From Albugo candida (lineage: Eukaryota > Oomycota > Peronosporomycetes > Albuginales > Albuginaceae), in the NCBI GenBank assembly GCA_905220665.1, contig CAJNAR010000158.1, positions 310,001 to 374,000 on the forward strand: a DNA stretch of 64,000 nt. Direction: 5' to 3'. Made by a program: the position numbers and the translations under genes. The notes under the pieces were generated by a model. The model was given only the letters and a program-made list of their open reading frames with translations. It made no database searches and was not told the DNA's origin. The stretch's first letter is position 1. Every line of letters begins with the position of its first letter. Shown here in pieces: positions 30,911 through 42,587 of this stretch.

Positions 30911-31918
30911 TTATCCGTCAGCGTTGCTGGCCTCCTCGTATAGACTAAGAATCTCATTTTGGACCTCTAAAGCTTTAATTTCGTTTCCAGCTGCTCGAAA
31001 AGCTTCAGCTAGATTGTGTTGAGCTAATATACTCTCTGGATGACGTGATCCAAGCAGCTCTCGTCTAGTGGCCACGACCTCTTGATATAAAGCAATGGCT
31101 TCATCATATCTTTCTGATTCTTTGTACACAAACGCTAGATTGTTCATTGCTAGCGCTGTGGATACATGCTTGACTCCATACACTTGCTCCAGTCGTACTT
31201 TGGCGTTCTGCAGCATTTCGACACCTTTCTTCTGCTGTTTCAAATACCAGTATAGGAGGCCAAGATTGCATTCCGTCAACGCGATATCGGGATGATTTGA
31301 GTCTAAATTCGCTCTACGAATTTTATAAGTTTCTTCAAAACAGTCAATTGCTTGTTGATGTGCCTGTAATCGCTCCATCCCCTTAGCACTTTGTGCAACC
31401 GTGCGGTACACTGCTCCCAGATTGAACAATGTGGTGGCATAGGACGCATGCTGCTTCCCAACGCTTTTCTCGTACACCTCTAGAGCATGTTGGTACGACT
31501 CAACGGCTTCTTCCATCTTTCCTAGGCTCTTGTACATTAGCGCGATGTTCGAAATCGTACTTGCGTAAACCGCATGAGAGTCTCCAAAGTGACTCTGAGC
31601 GAGATCGCGGCATTCCACTGAGACATCCAAAGCATCCTGATACTTTCCTGCACTAAGAGATCGTTACTTTTGACGATAAGAAATGGTTTTAATATCGTAC
31701 GTGTACGCTTCTCGGATTCTATGCTGTAATGTAGCAATATCTTGTTCGACCTCGACGAACGAAAGTTTTTGACCTTGATGGTGATGGACTGTGATGTGAG
31801 ATGAACTGCTGGAGAATTGAGATAGAAAACAGATCGGATGTGTTGATTTACTGGATCTCTGTACAATTCTGAAATGTTTGGTGTTGAAAATGCGCTGAGA
31901 AACAAGCGCGAGACGCAT
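30911..31918 (-). CDS. TPR-repeat protein with probable mitochondrial presequence
   Basis: Exons 31918-31701 and 31652-30911, joined across a 48-nt intron, give 319 residues. The N-terminal ~40 residues are Arg/Ser-rich and lack acidic residues (MRLALVSQRIFNTKHFRIV...), which suggests mitochondrial import. From about residue 70 onward lie five to six kinesin-light-chain-type tetratricopeptide repeats (for example ALAMNNLAFVYKESERYDEA and LFNLGAVYRTV). The intron join rebuilds the first repeat (TAGKYQDALDVSVECRDLA). Such TPR solenoids bind protein partners, and no enzymatic motif is seen. The gene is divergent from the alpha/beta-hydrolase gene with only 39 bp between start codons. Confidence 0.78.
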
Positions 31919-31957
31919 TTCAGATTGTGATCTGTTCCTGGTGAGTAAGCAGTACCG

Positions 31958-33577
31958 ATGATACTGGCCCTGCCAAGTACGATATCGAGAATATCGCTAA
32001 TGATGCGTCTATGTCCTCATCAATGCACGCGGAAAGCTTCCACATCACTCTTCGGCTTGAAACGCACACCGATGCCTCACCACAGAGGTGGATGTATTGC
32101 TAGAAACAATCCGTATCGTAACTTTTGCTCTCCAAAATCAATCGAAAATGGTGCAGCAAATGAGTCGAGACCACGAGTTCGAGCCGCAATTCTAAAAGAG
32201 ATCAAAGAATCACTGAAAATAGCGATTAGTGTGAGTGACAACGACGCTGTTGGCATTTTTAATTGTGCTTGTTTCGTAGGGCGTTGCAATCGTGAGCGTA
32301 GTTGGGCTAACGGGAGGCTACCTGCTCGAATACAGCAAACAATTCACAGAAGTGGTGCCACCTGGCACGTTTGTGAGCATTCCAACTAGCGCGAAAGATG
32401 AAAATATATCGAAGGGTGTCAATAATGTGCACATTCAGTTGCGAGGAGCTCCAGATAGCAAGGTATTGATTGTTTTGGACGGGGGCATTGGAGAAACAAG
32501 TTTTGACTGGGACAAAGTGATGGCTGAGGTGAGCATCTTCCTATGATTTTATTGTGAAATTTGAACAAGACATCACTATGTAGGTTGAGAAATTTGCTCG
32601 TGTGTTAGCAATTGACCGACCAGGTCTCGGCTTCTCTGAAGCAGGCAAAGAACCACGCTCCGCTGTACAAATTGCCGATGAGTATGAAGCTATTCTCCAG
32701 CAAATAAATGTACCAGAACATGTCATCTTAGTGGGCCATGGAGCGGGTGGATATAACATGCGGTAAAGCAGCATCTGCCTGAAATTGAATAAAAGATCGC
32801 TTAATGACTTGATGTCTAGTGAACTAGCTGCAAGGATGGAGGAGAGATCCACAGCATTTCAGTCCGAATGCGATGGACTTGTGCTTGTCGACGCATTGGA
32901 AGGTCAGCACTATCTGTGTATTATGCAGCACGCGCGTAAATAACATTGTGCGAGCAGAGAATCTGCGTATGGATTTGGAAAACGTATCAGAGAATGTTCG
33001 ATGTGCTTTGCAAACGCTCGACTCCAACGGCGCACGTGCTGTAGCTTTGGCTCAATTCGGTGTCATTCGGCTCATCCACGCCATCCAAAGCGAAAGGAAT
33101 AGGATGAAGTTCTCTCCAGAAGCACTCGGTTACGTCAATCATTATGCACCTTCACCAAGCCATCGACAAGGTGTTGTGCAAGAAAACGCTGCGCTTCCCC
33201 TCACTGAACAGCATTTCCGAGATCTATCTGCCCAAAGAAACACAAAAGCAACATTTCCTTGCGTCGTGCTGTCCCATGGTCGACCGGATGTGTTCGATTC
33301 GCTACCAAGAATAGATCCCACTATCGATAGAGCGACTGTGATCGAGCTGGAAAAGAAATGGTCATTAGCTCAGATGCGGCTGGCAAAGAGTTTTCCCATC
33401 GCAATTCAATCACAAATTAAAGACGCGGGACATCACATTCCTCATGAGAATCCAAATATCATCGCTCAGGTCATTCGCGCTCTGATGGACGACTACACAC
33501 GAAAATCTGATAATATGGATCAGGTAGTAGCGGTATTACCTGATTGTTATTGCCCAAACACTGTAGTACCTAATTGA
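31958..33577 (+). CDS. Alpha/beta-hydrolase-fold protein lacking the nucleophile serine
   Basis: Exons 31958-32230, 32280-32528, 32584-32762, 32820-32902 and 32958-33577 give 467 residues. The N-terminus is basic and a membrane helix (GVAIVSVVGLTGGYLLEY) follows near residue 95. The fold is shown by VLIVLDGGIGE (oxyanion region), LAIDRPGLGFSE, the nucleophile-elbow region VGHGAGGYNMR, and a late DAGHHIPHENP carrying the expected histidine. The elbow would normally be G-x-S-x-G; here the Ser position is Gly227. The protein may therefore be catalytically dead, or use another residue. The four introns are 49-57 nt and keep phase. Substrate unknown. Confidence 0.8.
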
Positions 33578-34310
33578 TCAGTTTTTATAACGTCACAAGA
33601 TTTTCGTTTATGATCCGTTGCTACCTAAAGGATTAGTTTGGAAACGGGTCCGAATTGATTTATGTAGAAAGTTTGGTATTTTATAAGGATGGAAAGTCGA
33701 CAGCTTAGGATTTAAGACACAATTTTATGTTTCGAATGTTCTGCTGTTCACAGCAAAAGCATATGATCAGTCTGAGACGATAAGCGCATATGTTAGTCCG
33801 TACCGCAATTGCCAAGCATTCTCTTTCATGTTCCTATCACACAAAAGTTCGTTTTCTTTTGTCACATGATCGCAGCCTATAGGAAGTCTGATACTTCTCA
33901 GATTGTGTACTGGGGTGAAACCTGGTCAGTTGAGAAAGTGTTGTGTCTGCTTTTTCCGCAATTATCATTATAGCAGTATTTAATTGAAAAAGTACAATTC
34001 ATTCAATGTTTATGGTACATCTATCGAATTCACCAGGATAGGATCCCGCTCTAATGCTGGCTCCTTGCGCTGAAAAGGCCAACAAACTAGTGGAAAAGGG
34101 CTAAATGATTGTGTGATTCAAGATGACTGACTGGAACAATCACAGTGCGACCATAAACGCGCAATGACTTTGATTCTGTATAGAGTAGGTTCCACAATCG
34201 TATCGGAGGAAACTTCTTTTTCTAGCAACTGTGTCATGGATTATCTCCAAACGATCACTTAGCATTTTGCGAAGAAAAGCACACATCTTTGCCTATAGCT
34301 ATACAGAGAT
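33578..34310. other. Intergenic stretch, no gene seen
   Basis: About 730 bases with frequent stops in all frames on both strands. I saw no RNA gene, repeat or spliced family match. Confidence 0.45.
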
Positions 34311-34775
34311 ATGCCAACAGATGCCGAGCTGCTAAAGGTAGCGAATTTGATGGCCACGCGAGCCAAATCTATTCAAAACAGACTTTTATCGATTCAAAAT
34401 TCAATCCGTTTTGAGAGCCTGGAAATAGAAATGTTGGAGGAAGAAACATTGAATTCTGAGATCCGGCTGCGCGAAATTGAAACTTATATTGTCGAAGTGC
34501 AAGAAGATATGGAATCATGTACTTGTAATATCATGTACCAAGAGTATAACTCGGAATTGGGAGAATTGCAAGCGGAACGAGATGGTGAACTACATCTTTT
34601 GCAGCAATCAAACCTAATGCGAACGTCACATGAAGATAAGAAGCAAGAGCTGGAATTAAATGAAACCTCTCTTCAAGCTAGTCTAGTTGAGCTGCGTATA
34701 CAATGCTGCACTCTCCTGAACTGGATTAGCCAAACTAGGCAATATGCGATCTCGGCACCTTTAAAGTGCGTGTAG
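34311..34775 (+). CDS. Short coiled-coil protein, unknown
   Basis: A 154-residue protein that is almost entirely a predicted coiled coil: Glu, Gln and Leu rich with heptad-like spacing from about residue 15 to 140 (for example IEMLEEETLNSEIRLREIETY). There is no signal peptide, membrane helix or known domain. It may be an axonemal, kinetochore or scaffold subunit, but nothing in the context decides this. The first Met gives a sensible start; an additional small exon cannot be excluded. Confidence 0.55.
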   Translation: MPTDAELLKVANLMATRAKSIQNRLLSIQNSIRFESLEIEMLEEETLNSEIRLREIETYIVEVQEDMESCTCNIMYQEYNSELGELQAERDGELHLLQQSNLMRTSHEDKKQELELNETSLQASLVELRIQCCTLLNWISQTRQYAISAPLKCV

Positions 34776-35221
34776 AGGATCAAAATGGATATTTATCACA
34801 ACGATATTGGTTATTTCACTAGTTTAGCCAAATTTTGGAATTTATTATAAGCCAATGCAAGTGTAGTATTGATTCAGTGGCTCTGATCGTCTCACTTTGC
34901 AACTTGATACTTGGAGTGATAATCAGATTCCCTTCCGATCACTACATATCACTTACTGTACAGGATTCTAATGATGCAATTTCAAAAGAAACAAGCGTAT
35001 GTCTGACTACATATATCTTGACGAAAAAAATCATTGTCTGAAGTCATCCTCACCTACAGTATCGTCATTCTATACATACTCTAATTCCTTGAAAGATATA
35101 AAGCAAAAAAATAACGTATTATCGCATAATCAATCGTCTTCTTTACTCTGCCTACTTGACCAATTGCTATAAGCATCCGGACTTAACGTTGTACGCCCAC
35201 AATTGTAGCGTACTTATCAAG
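34776..35221. other. Intergenic stretch, no convincing gene
   Basis: About 450 bases between the coiled-coil gene and ATP13A1. A 68-codon frame at 34835-35041 starts with a non-ATG codon and shows no family feature, so it is not called. Confidence 0.4.
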
Positions 35222-38200
35222 ATGGTACCCCGCGCAAGAGTTCAGATACAGGATCCTGAGATCCACATCGAGTCGATTTACGCGCCGCTTCCAATTGCAT
35301 TTCGCCTCGATGTGCTTCCTTTCATATTCCTCTACACCACTCTATGCATCCTCTTCTTCGAACGCCCAGAATGTGAGACGATTCTGACAATTTTAACGTC
35401 ACTTGTGATATTTTTCCACGCCCTGGCCTTCCTCCTCACCGAATGGAGTGTCGATGTCAAGGCGTGGATGCACTATTCGTATCTTCCTCATATTCCATTG
35501 GATTCCGTGTACCTCAAAAGCTCGCATCTATGTGCCAAAGTCACACACATGCGAGCAGGTAATCCAAAGCAAATGGTTCCCTTACAATTCCCTTTTGTTT
35601 CTAGAATGACTTCGGAACGAGAACAAGATGAACTTGAGGAATTAGCGAAAGAATTAGTGACCATCTCATTCACTTACCAGCAGATAAAATGCTGCGCTTA
35701 TAACGCGGACATGAACACAACACTATGGAGTCTCATGAAAGGAGAAAAGCTCGATTCTGTCAAAGAATTTTCATGTTGTTTTGGACGATTGGAATTCCCT
35801 GATCGCAATGAGCTTCGATCGTACGTACAAGCAAATGGATACTCGAGTGAGAAAGCCGTAGTGAGCGCCAAAATGAAGTGGGAAGATAATGATTTTGTGA
35901 TACCAATGCCACCGTTCATTGAGTTATTGAAGGAACAATTGGTTGCACCTTTCTTTGTATTTCAGGTAGGAATATTGTCGGAATTGTGGTGATTTCTTCA
36001 AACACTAACTTCGGATGCCTTAGTTTTTCTGCATGCTGTTATGGTGCTTGGACGATTACGTGTATTACTCATTGATGACCCTTGCAATGCTCGTCGTTTT
36101 TGAGTGCACAGTTGTCAAGCAGCGACAACGGAATATGGAAATGATGCATCAAATGCGTCATGCGCCTCAGCAGTGCCTTGTTTATCGATCGGTATGTATC
36201 TCTATCAGTACCGATGCATTTTGCCACATCTGAATTATTATCTTCATGCTTTAGAAAAAGTGGAAACAAGTTTGGAGCACTGAGCTTGTTCCCGGAGATC
36301 TTATTTCACTCGATGCGTCGATTGTATCTGACACCGGAATGAAGAAGGATGAGAATGATGGAACGATAGATGCTTTAGTCCCTTGCGATCTTCTACTGCT
36401 TAGTGGCGCGTGCATCGTGAACGAATCCATGTTGTCGGGCGAATCGATACCACTTCGGAAAGAATCTCTCAGACTAGACGCTGGAGAGAAGGAAAGCGAA
36501 CAGCTTGACATTGATGATACTTCAGGTGCTAAACATCGCAAACATGTGGTCTTTGGAGGTACTCGGGTCCTACAAATCACACGTGATGATGTTACTAGTA
36601 AGCAAACCTTGCCACCATTCAACCGCGGCTGTGTTGCGTATGTGCTTCGCACCGGATTCGGTACGACAAAAGGTAGTCTGATGCGTACAATATTGTACTC
36701 CTCACAGCGTGTGACCGCAAACAATGTCGAGGCAATGTACTTTATAGCTTTCCTTCTCGTTTTTGCGCTGAGTGCTGCAGGATATGTGCTTTCACAAGGC
36801 TTACAGGATCAAACACGAAGTCGATTCAAGCTCTTACTTCACTGTGTGATGATCATCACCTCTGTCGTCCCACCCGAACTACCGATGGAATTATCTCTGG
36901 CTGTGACTAACTCACTTTTGGCACTGATCAAACATCAAATCTTCTGCACAGAGCCATTTCGGATCCCATTTGCCGGTCGAATTGATGTGTTCTGCTTTGA
37001 CAAGACTGGCACTCTCACAAGTGATGATTTTACCATGCTTGGCGTCGCAGGATTACCGCTCAAGACAAATGTTGAGGAAGGCGTCTGCGATAATCAGCAT
37101 TTACAAGAATTGAATATGATAGCAGCAGAAGATCTGTCCTTGGAACCCGTCCTGATACTGGCTGGTTGTCAGTCTCTTGTGGAGCTTCGTGGACAAGTGA
37201 TGGGCGATCCGATCGAGAAGACAGCGCTCGAAAGCGTGTGCTGGTCTCTGAAAGCAAAACATGAATCATTAGTCCAGCCAGAATGTCATTCGAGGCTTTA
37301 TGATTCGGTCAAATCGATGTCAATACTCCACCGCTACTCCTTCTCTTCGGAGCTTAAACGCATGAGCACAGTCGCGTTGGTGGAGTATTACAATCGGGAT
37401 GGAAGAGGGAACACCAAGTCGACAAACAACGAGGTTCGCCTGCTGTGCAAAGGCGCACCAGAGGCACTTGAAAGCTTATATAAATCAAAACCTGCATCGT
37501 ATCAGGCTGTGTATCGACACTACGCGTCACGTGGCTGCCGAGTACTTGCATTGGGCTATCGAATTTTGAAAGGAAAAGCGGATGAACAAAGTGATTACAA
37601 AAGCCGCAAGCTATCCCGTTCAGAGGCGGAGAAGGACTTGATTTTTGCGGGGTTTCTGATACTACATTGTCCTTTGAAAAATGACACAAAGCGTACAATA
37701 CGGAAACTGTTGCAATCAAAGCATAAAGTTGCCATTCTCACTGGTGATAATGTCTTGACAGCGATCGACGTTGCCGGACAAATTGACATTCACGGAGATA
37801 CGGAAAAGAAGCCGTTGATACTTACGAGTCATAAAAGGGAACAAAGCAATGTACCGGAGTGGCGAACAGCCGATCAGGACCGACTGGAAGCGAAGGCAGA
37901 TACTTGTTATTCATTCGATTTGGACCGTCTTGTCGATCTCGCTAGCCAATATCACCTTTGTCTCACGGGTGATGGCATCAGTGCACTATATCAGTCTCAA
38001 CTGCAGCCATTGAATCGAGAAAAAGCGTTCAATAAAGAGCAAAAAGCTATGGAATCTTTCATGCAAGTCTTGGAAAAGGTGGTAGTTCATTGTACTGTGT
38101 TTGCACGGACGTCACCTATCCAGAAGAAGCAAGTGATCATGGCATTAAATCGCTCGGGGAAAGGCACTGCGATGTGCGGTGATGGGACTAACGATGTCGG

Positions 38201-39215
38201 TGCTTTGAAACAAGCACATGTCGGAATCTCAATCGTCAGCGCTCCAAAGCTGGAACGAGCTGCTCGTAAGGTGGCAAATACGCAGCAGACGTCTACCATA
38301 CAAGATCGACTCAATCGCCTACAGCTCGAGAATGAGTCTTCGCAGATCGTCCGTTTGGGAGATGCCTCTATTGCTTCTCCTTTCACGTCCAAATCTTCCA
38401 GTATTCGTGTCACTCGTCAGCTCGTTCGACAAGGGCGCTGTACATTAGTCACAACGGTCCAGATGTACAAGATCCTCGGAATCAATTGTCTTGTTACAGC
38501 GTACTACCTCAGCGCGTTATTCAGCCGTGGCGTCAAGACTGGAGATCAGCAGATCACTATTTCGGGGGTACGTCGCTCATCTATACGATCGTAATGCTTC
38601 ATACTGAGTTGATATCGTAGTTTGGTATCGCGCTATTCTTCCTCTTTTTATCTCGATCGCGTCCGGCAAAGAAACTATGCAATCAACGACCTCCGCAAGG
38701 AGTTTTCACACCTATTGTCATATTGTCGATTTTAGGCCAATTCGTCATCCATTTGAGCTGTTTGCTTGGCGCTCTTGCTGTCGCAGAGCCATACCTCGAC
38801 CCCAACGATCCTTCCATGCATCCCGATGGGAAATTTGCACCTTGTGTGATCAATAGCATCATGTTTATTGTATCCACAGTGATGCAATTGAATACATTTG
38901 TGGCGAATTATCGTGGTGCTCCTTTCATGGAATCTTTTTGGGAGCACAAATTGCTCTTCTATGCATCGATGGCGTGTTATGGATTGCTATTCATGCTATT
39001 ATATGAGATTTTTACACCATTGAATGACCTCTTTGAGCTCGTCCCGCTCCCCGATTCAGAGGTAACGTCTTGTCTTCCACGCAAGTCTCGTGCTCTGTTC
39101 ATTCACTCGTTTGTAGGTTCGAGATCAAGTCGTTCGCGTTGTCCTCGGAGACACAGTCATGACGATATTCTTTGAGACGATGTTACTGCAACTCGGCAAA
39201 AGGCTCTGCTGCTAA
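35222..39215 (+). CDS. ATP13A1: P5A-type ATPase (ATP13A1/Spf1)
   Basis: An ER-resident P5A ATPase, known in other eukaryotes as a dislocase for mis-inserted transmembrane helices. Exons 35222-35965, 36024-36191, 36255-38567, 38621-39061 and 39117-39215 give 1,254 residues. Key motifs are the P5A-specific PPELPMELSLAV in the M4 helix, the phosphorylation site CFDKTGTLTSDDF (Asp553), a P-domain MCGDGTNDVGALKQAHVGI and VPGDLISLDAS in the actuator region. FFCMLLWCLDDYVYYSLMTL in exon 2 matches the family exactly where the intron is removed. C-terminal helices are in exon 4. Introns are 53-63 nt. A STIMATE-like gene follows closely on the same strand. Confidence 0.95.
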
Positions 39216-39336
39216 AATGCAATAATATCACACTATGTTTTTGCTTTGCGACCTGTTTTATAGAGCTCGCCGAGGAAATGCCCAAAGATCGCGTTGTAAG
39301 CATTCAAGTCGCCGGTTGAAGCGACTTCACGGTAGT

Positions 39337-40136
39337 ATGATACACCTTGAGGAATGCAGGCTTTTGTCGGGCATCGAAACGTATTTGCTGCAATTTCTGC
39401 TGGGCTTGATCGCTTTTAGCACGTTGTGGTACAAACGCCACATCGAGCGCCCCCGTCGACCTCCTAATATATGGATGATGGATGTTAGTAAGCCAGCGAT
39501 TGGGGTGCGTATTCGAATCGAATCGCCGTGATATATCGTTGCGATCTGACTATTGAATAGGCATCACTGAGCCATTTGATAAATTTGTGTGCTGCTGGTG
39601 AACTTCCTGCAGTCACAAATGAATGCGTTTGGTATTTCATAAACACTTTATGCGATTGCATGCTCGGTACGGCGTTGAATGTCTCATTTTTGCGGGCACA
39701 GCAAGAGATTGCGTACGTCTTCCATTGGAGCAGTGTGTATGATTGTGGAGAGTATGGAAATCCTCCGAACTGCAGGTGCGCTTTATATATCATGGATTCC
39801 TGTATTCACAGTTTGACGCAATTATGCAGAATTTGGCTCATTCAGCTCCTCTCATGGCTTGGAATCCTACTACTTTCCAAAATGATCATTCTAGCAATGC
39901 TGTTGACGTTTGCTGCTACGTGGGGTGGTATTGGCGAAATTCTATTTCACTCGCTGCGACCGTACCCTTTGGCAGAGCTCGTGATCGTGTTGATTGTATG
40001 TCCAAGTTTTCTTAATGTCGTTCAACTATGGATTCAAGATACTTTCTTGAAGAAGGAAGTCGAATTCTCTCCAAAAGATTGTGGTTCTCTCATTAAAGAG
40101 AACTCGCTGAAGGCAAAATTACTCGCAAATGTGTGA
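39337..40136 (+). CDS. STIMATE: STIMATE/TMEM110-like membrane protein
   Basis: A multi-pass membrane protein of the TMEM110/STIMATE family; in animals it is an ER protein that supports STIM-Orai calcium entry at ER-plasma membrane contacts. Exons are 39337-39504 and 39561-40136, with a probable third intron at 39777-39830. Family signatures are LLGLIAFSTLWYKRHIERPRRPP, too long to quote fully but centred on KRHIERPRRPPNIWMMDVSK; LNVSFLRAQQEI; GEYGNPP; and a final VLIVCPSFLNVVQLWIQD. The start could instead be the in-frame ATG at 39235, which would add 34 basic residues unlike the family. The inner 54-nt intron is a multiple of three without stops, so retention would also give a protein. Confidence 0.85.
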
Positions 40137-40622
40137 AGTATACTACAGGTGGAAGTCTCCCAAGAAGAAATTGCGGCCGAACGAATTTGCTGTGAAGCGC
40201 GTATGGATCCACAGGGACCGTTCGATACTCACGGGTTCGGCCTTGCATTTGGTGAAAAGGTTTAATAACTTCCGCATCATCTGCCATTGATTTACGCGCA
40301 TCACACGGTCGTTTCGATTGACCCTAAAATCGCCGTGGCCATTACGAAATTCATCCAGCGCTTTACGTTGGACACTTCAGACATTCCGATCTACTGACAG
40401 AATCGTCGATTTACTATTTGGATTCGACAAAGTCGATGCCCGTCTGCCATGAAATCGTGCTTGTTGGATGATAATTCATTTTGCTGTTAATCTCTACGTC
40501 GAGTAGCAGTAAGAAAAGCTTCACGATCCATCCGCCTATTGAACATGTCATAGACCCCTGTGATATTTTCATTGAGCATTCTTGTAAAGATTCTGTGATC
40601 GACCACCACGTCTCATCAATAC

Positions 40623-42587
40623 CTACGATTCCGGTTTGTGGAGAAGCCATTTCGATAACTTTCGAATCGCGACATCGAGATTGGGGCACACCGACTGAAG
40701 GAATCCATCAATGTCGTCCCATTCCAAGACTTCCGGCATGCTATCAATAAGATATAATGCCAAATCGCCTTTAAAATCCACAAACGCTATCCGAACGTAT
40801 AGTTCTGTCGGATCTCGTCCAAAACACGATCCTGGTAGAACAGCTACGCCTGTAGACTGAAGTAGACGCTCGCAAAAATCTCGATCGGTGTAGATACAGC
40901 GATTCTTCAGCGCTTTACGATGAGTCGCAAAGCTTGGAAATAAGTAGAATCCTCCTTGTGGAACCTGCAATGTTACAGAAACTTTTTCCAATTGATAACA
41001 GCACCAGCGACAAACAAGCTGCAAAATTCGACGGCATCGTTCTTTGTACGCGTTAAGCTCGACGCAGCTGGATCACAATTGCATACTCAGGAATCATTGT
41101 TGGAAACTAATTGCTCGTCACGTACTCGATGACGAATGCCCTTCTTGCAGCATACTGAATTGGAGATGCAACGGACGTGTAAGTCTCTGATGCCATAGTC
41201 AACATGCTTCGGCGTAGCCATTGTAGGCCACTGGGGAAAATCCAAAATCCTATTCTCCAGCCGCCAGCACCACACCACTTGCTGAGCCCACCAGAAACAA
41301 CAGTCCCCTCCGGATAGAACTTTGATATCGAAGTATGCACATCGTTTGCACCAAGATGGAGTTCCGAATAGATTTCGTCCGAAATCACCAGAATTCGGTA
41401 TTTCTTCGCAACCTTAGCAATCTCCAAAAGCTGCTCATTGTTTGCTAGAATTCAAGTATTCGAACCAATACAACTGCATAGGTGTACCTCATTTTCCGTG
41501 TAGACACATCCTGTTGGATTCGAAGGTGAATTCAAAATAAGAATTCTGGGGGCATCTATGCAAAGGTTAGAGATCGCCAGCCTGTGATCTAATTGGAGTG
41601 ATACCTGGGTCTGGAGCGCAGTGTTTTTCTAGTACTTCAGGACGCAACACCCACCTATCACTTGCATGAGTGGGTAGCCACAACATGTTCCTGTCCAAAA
41701 TATTGAAAGAAAAATTTAGATGAAGAACCACTCACCGTTTGATTCTACCTTCCAGCGATACTAGCTTGTGGTGCAAAACTTGTGCAGCTTGGATTTGGTA
41801 GAAGTAAATCACCATAATAGACCATCTGCAGCACGTATAAGAGTTCCTTCGTTCCTGGTCCTATGACAATATTTTCCGCGGTGTAATGCAAGTTCAAATT
41901 ATGTGATGCCCAATTCGCTACATCTCTACAAAGTGACGGTAATCCCGCAACGGGGAGGTAGTCTCGTTGATGAGCATTTGCTCTACAAATAATTGCTTTA
42001 TCAGCCATGAACAGTTGAATGAGAATAAAGGAAAAGACCTGAGTTCGTCGACAATGCACTGAGGAACTGAGAACGGAGATTGTCCAAGTCCCAATTTGTA
42101 GATTGTAGACCCTTGTGATATCATCTCGTTACTGAGCTGATCCAGAGCGCTTCCCGCTGAAGCGCATAGTATTCGTATTTTGCAGTTGATAGCTTTGTGT
42201 GGACCTCGACATTCTACAATGCTGATGATCAGAATGCAACAACTTTTCTTGTGATTGAGCTGTATGCGAGCCTGTATTTCCATGTTCCAACTCGCAACTG
42301 TCAAGCTGTTCTTCTGCTCTATTCCTTATGCTGTGATCGACGAGTATGGCATTCTCACATCCAGCGTGATCAGGAGCAAATTCGGGACTCGGTATGATTA
42401 TCGTCTCATTTGTGTTCGTAGGTCTTTCGAGGTCTATTACACTGATTCGCGACTTTGATTTATATTTTCTTTGCAGTGTGGATTTCGGGATGCTAAATCG
42501 ACGGGATGCTTCTCGAACTGAAATGCCTTCTGTCTCTATCGCAATAATTGCATCTTGCAATCGTAATGATCGAACATCCTTCCTCAT
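40623..42587 (-). CDS. Aminotransferase with apparent N-terminal HTH_psq domain
   Basis: Exons 42587-42218, 42156-42039, 41982-41749, 41690-41605, 41555-41488, 41433-41126 and 41067-40623 give 542 residues. Exon 1 carries an HTH_psq/pipsqueak-like helix-turn-helix (RLQDAIIAIETEGISVREA, RRFSIPKSTLQRKYK) and a linker. The rest is a fold-type I, class I/II PLP aminotransferase: KLGLGQSPFSVP, AHQRDYLPVAGLP, NSPSNPTGCVY, ISDEIYSELH and the PLP lysine in GGLSKWCGAGGWRIGF (Lys344), ending VPQGGFYLFPSF. Exons 2-7 are secure. The exon 1-2 join (donor GTAGAA, 61-nt intron) keeps phase, but exon 1 also reads on to its own stop at 42129, so two separate overlapping genes remain possible. Likely amino-acid substrate; specificity unknown. 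Confidence 0.78.
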
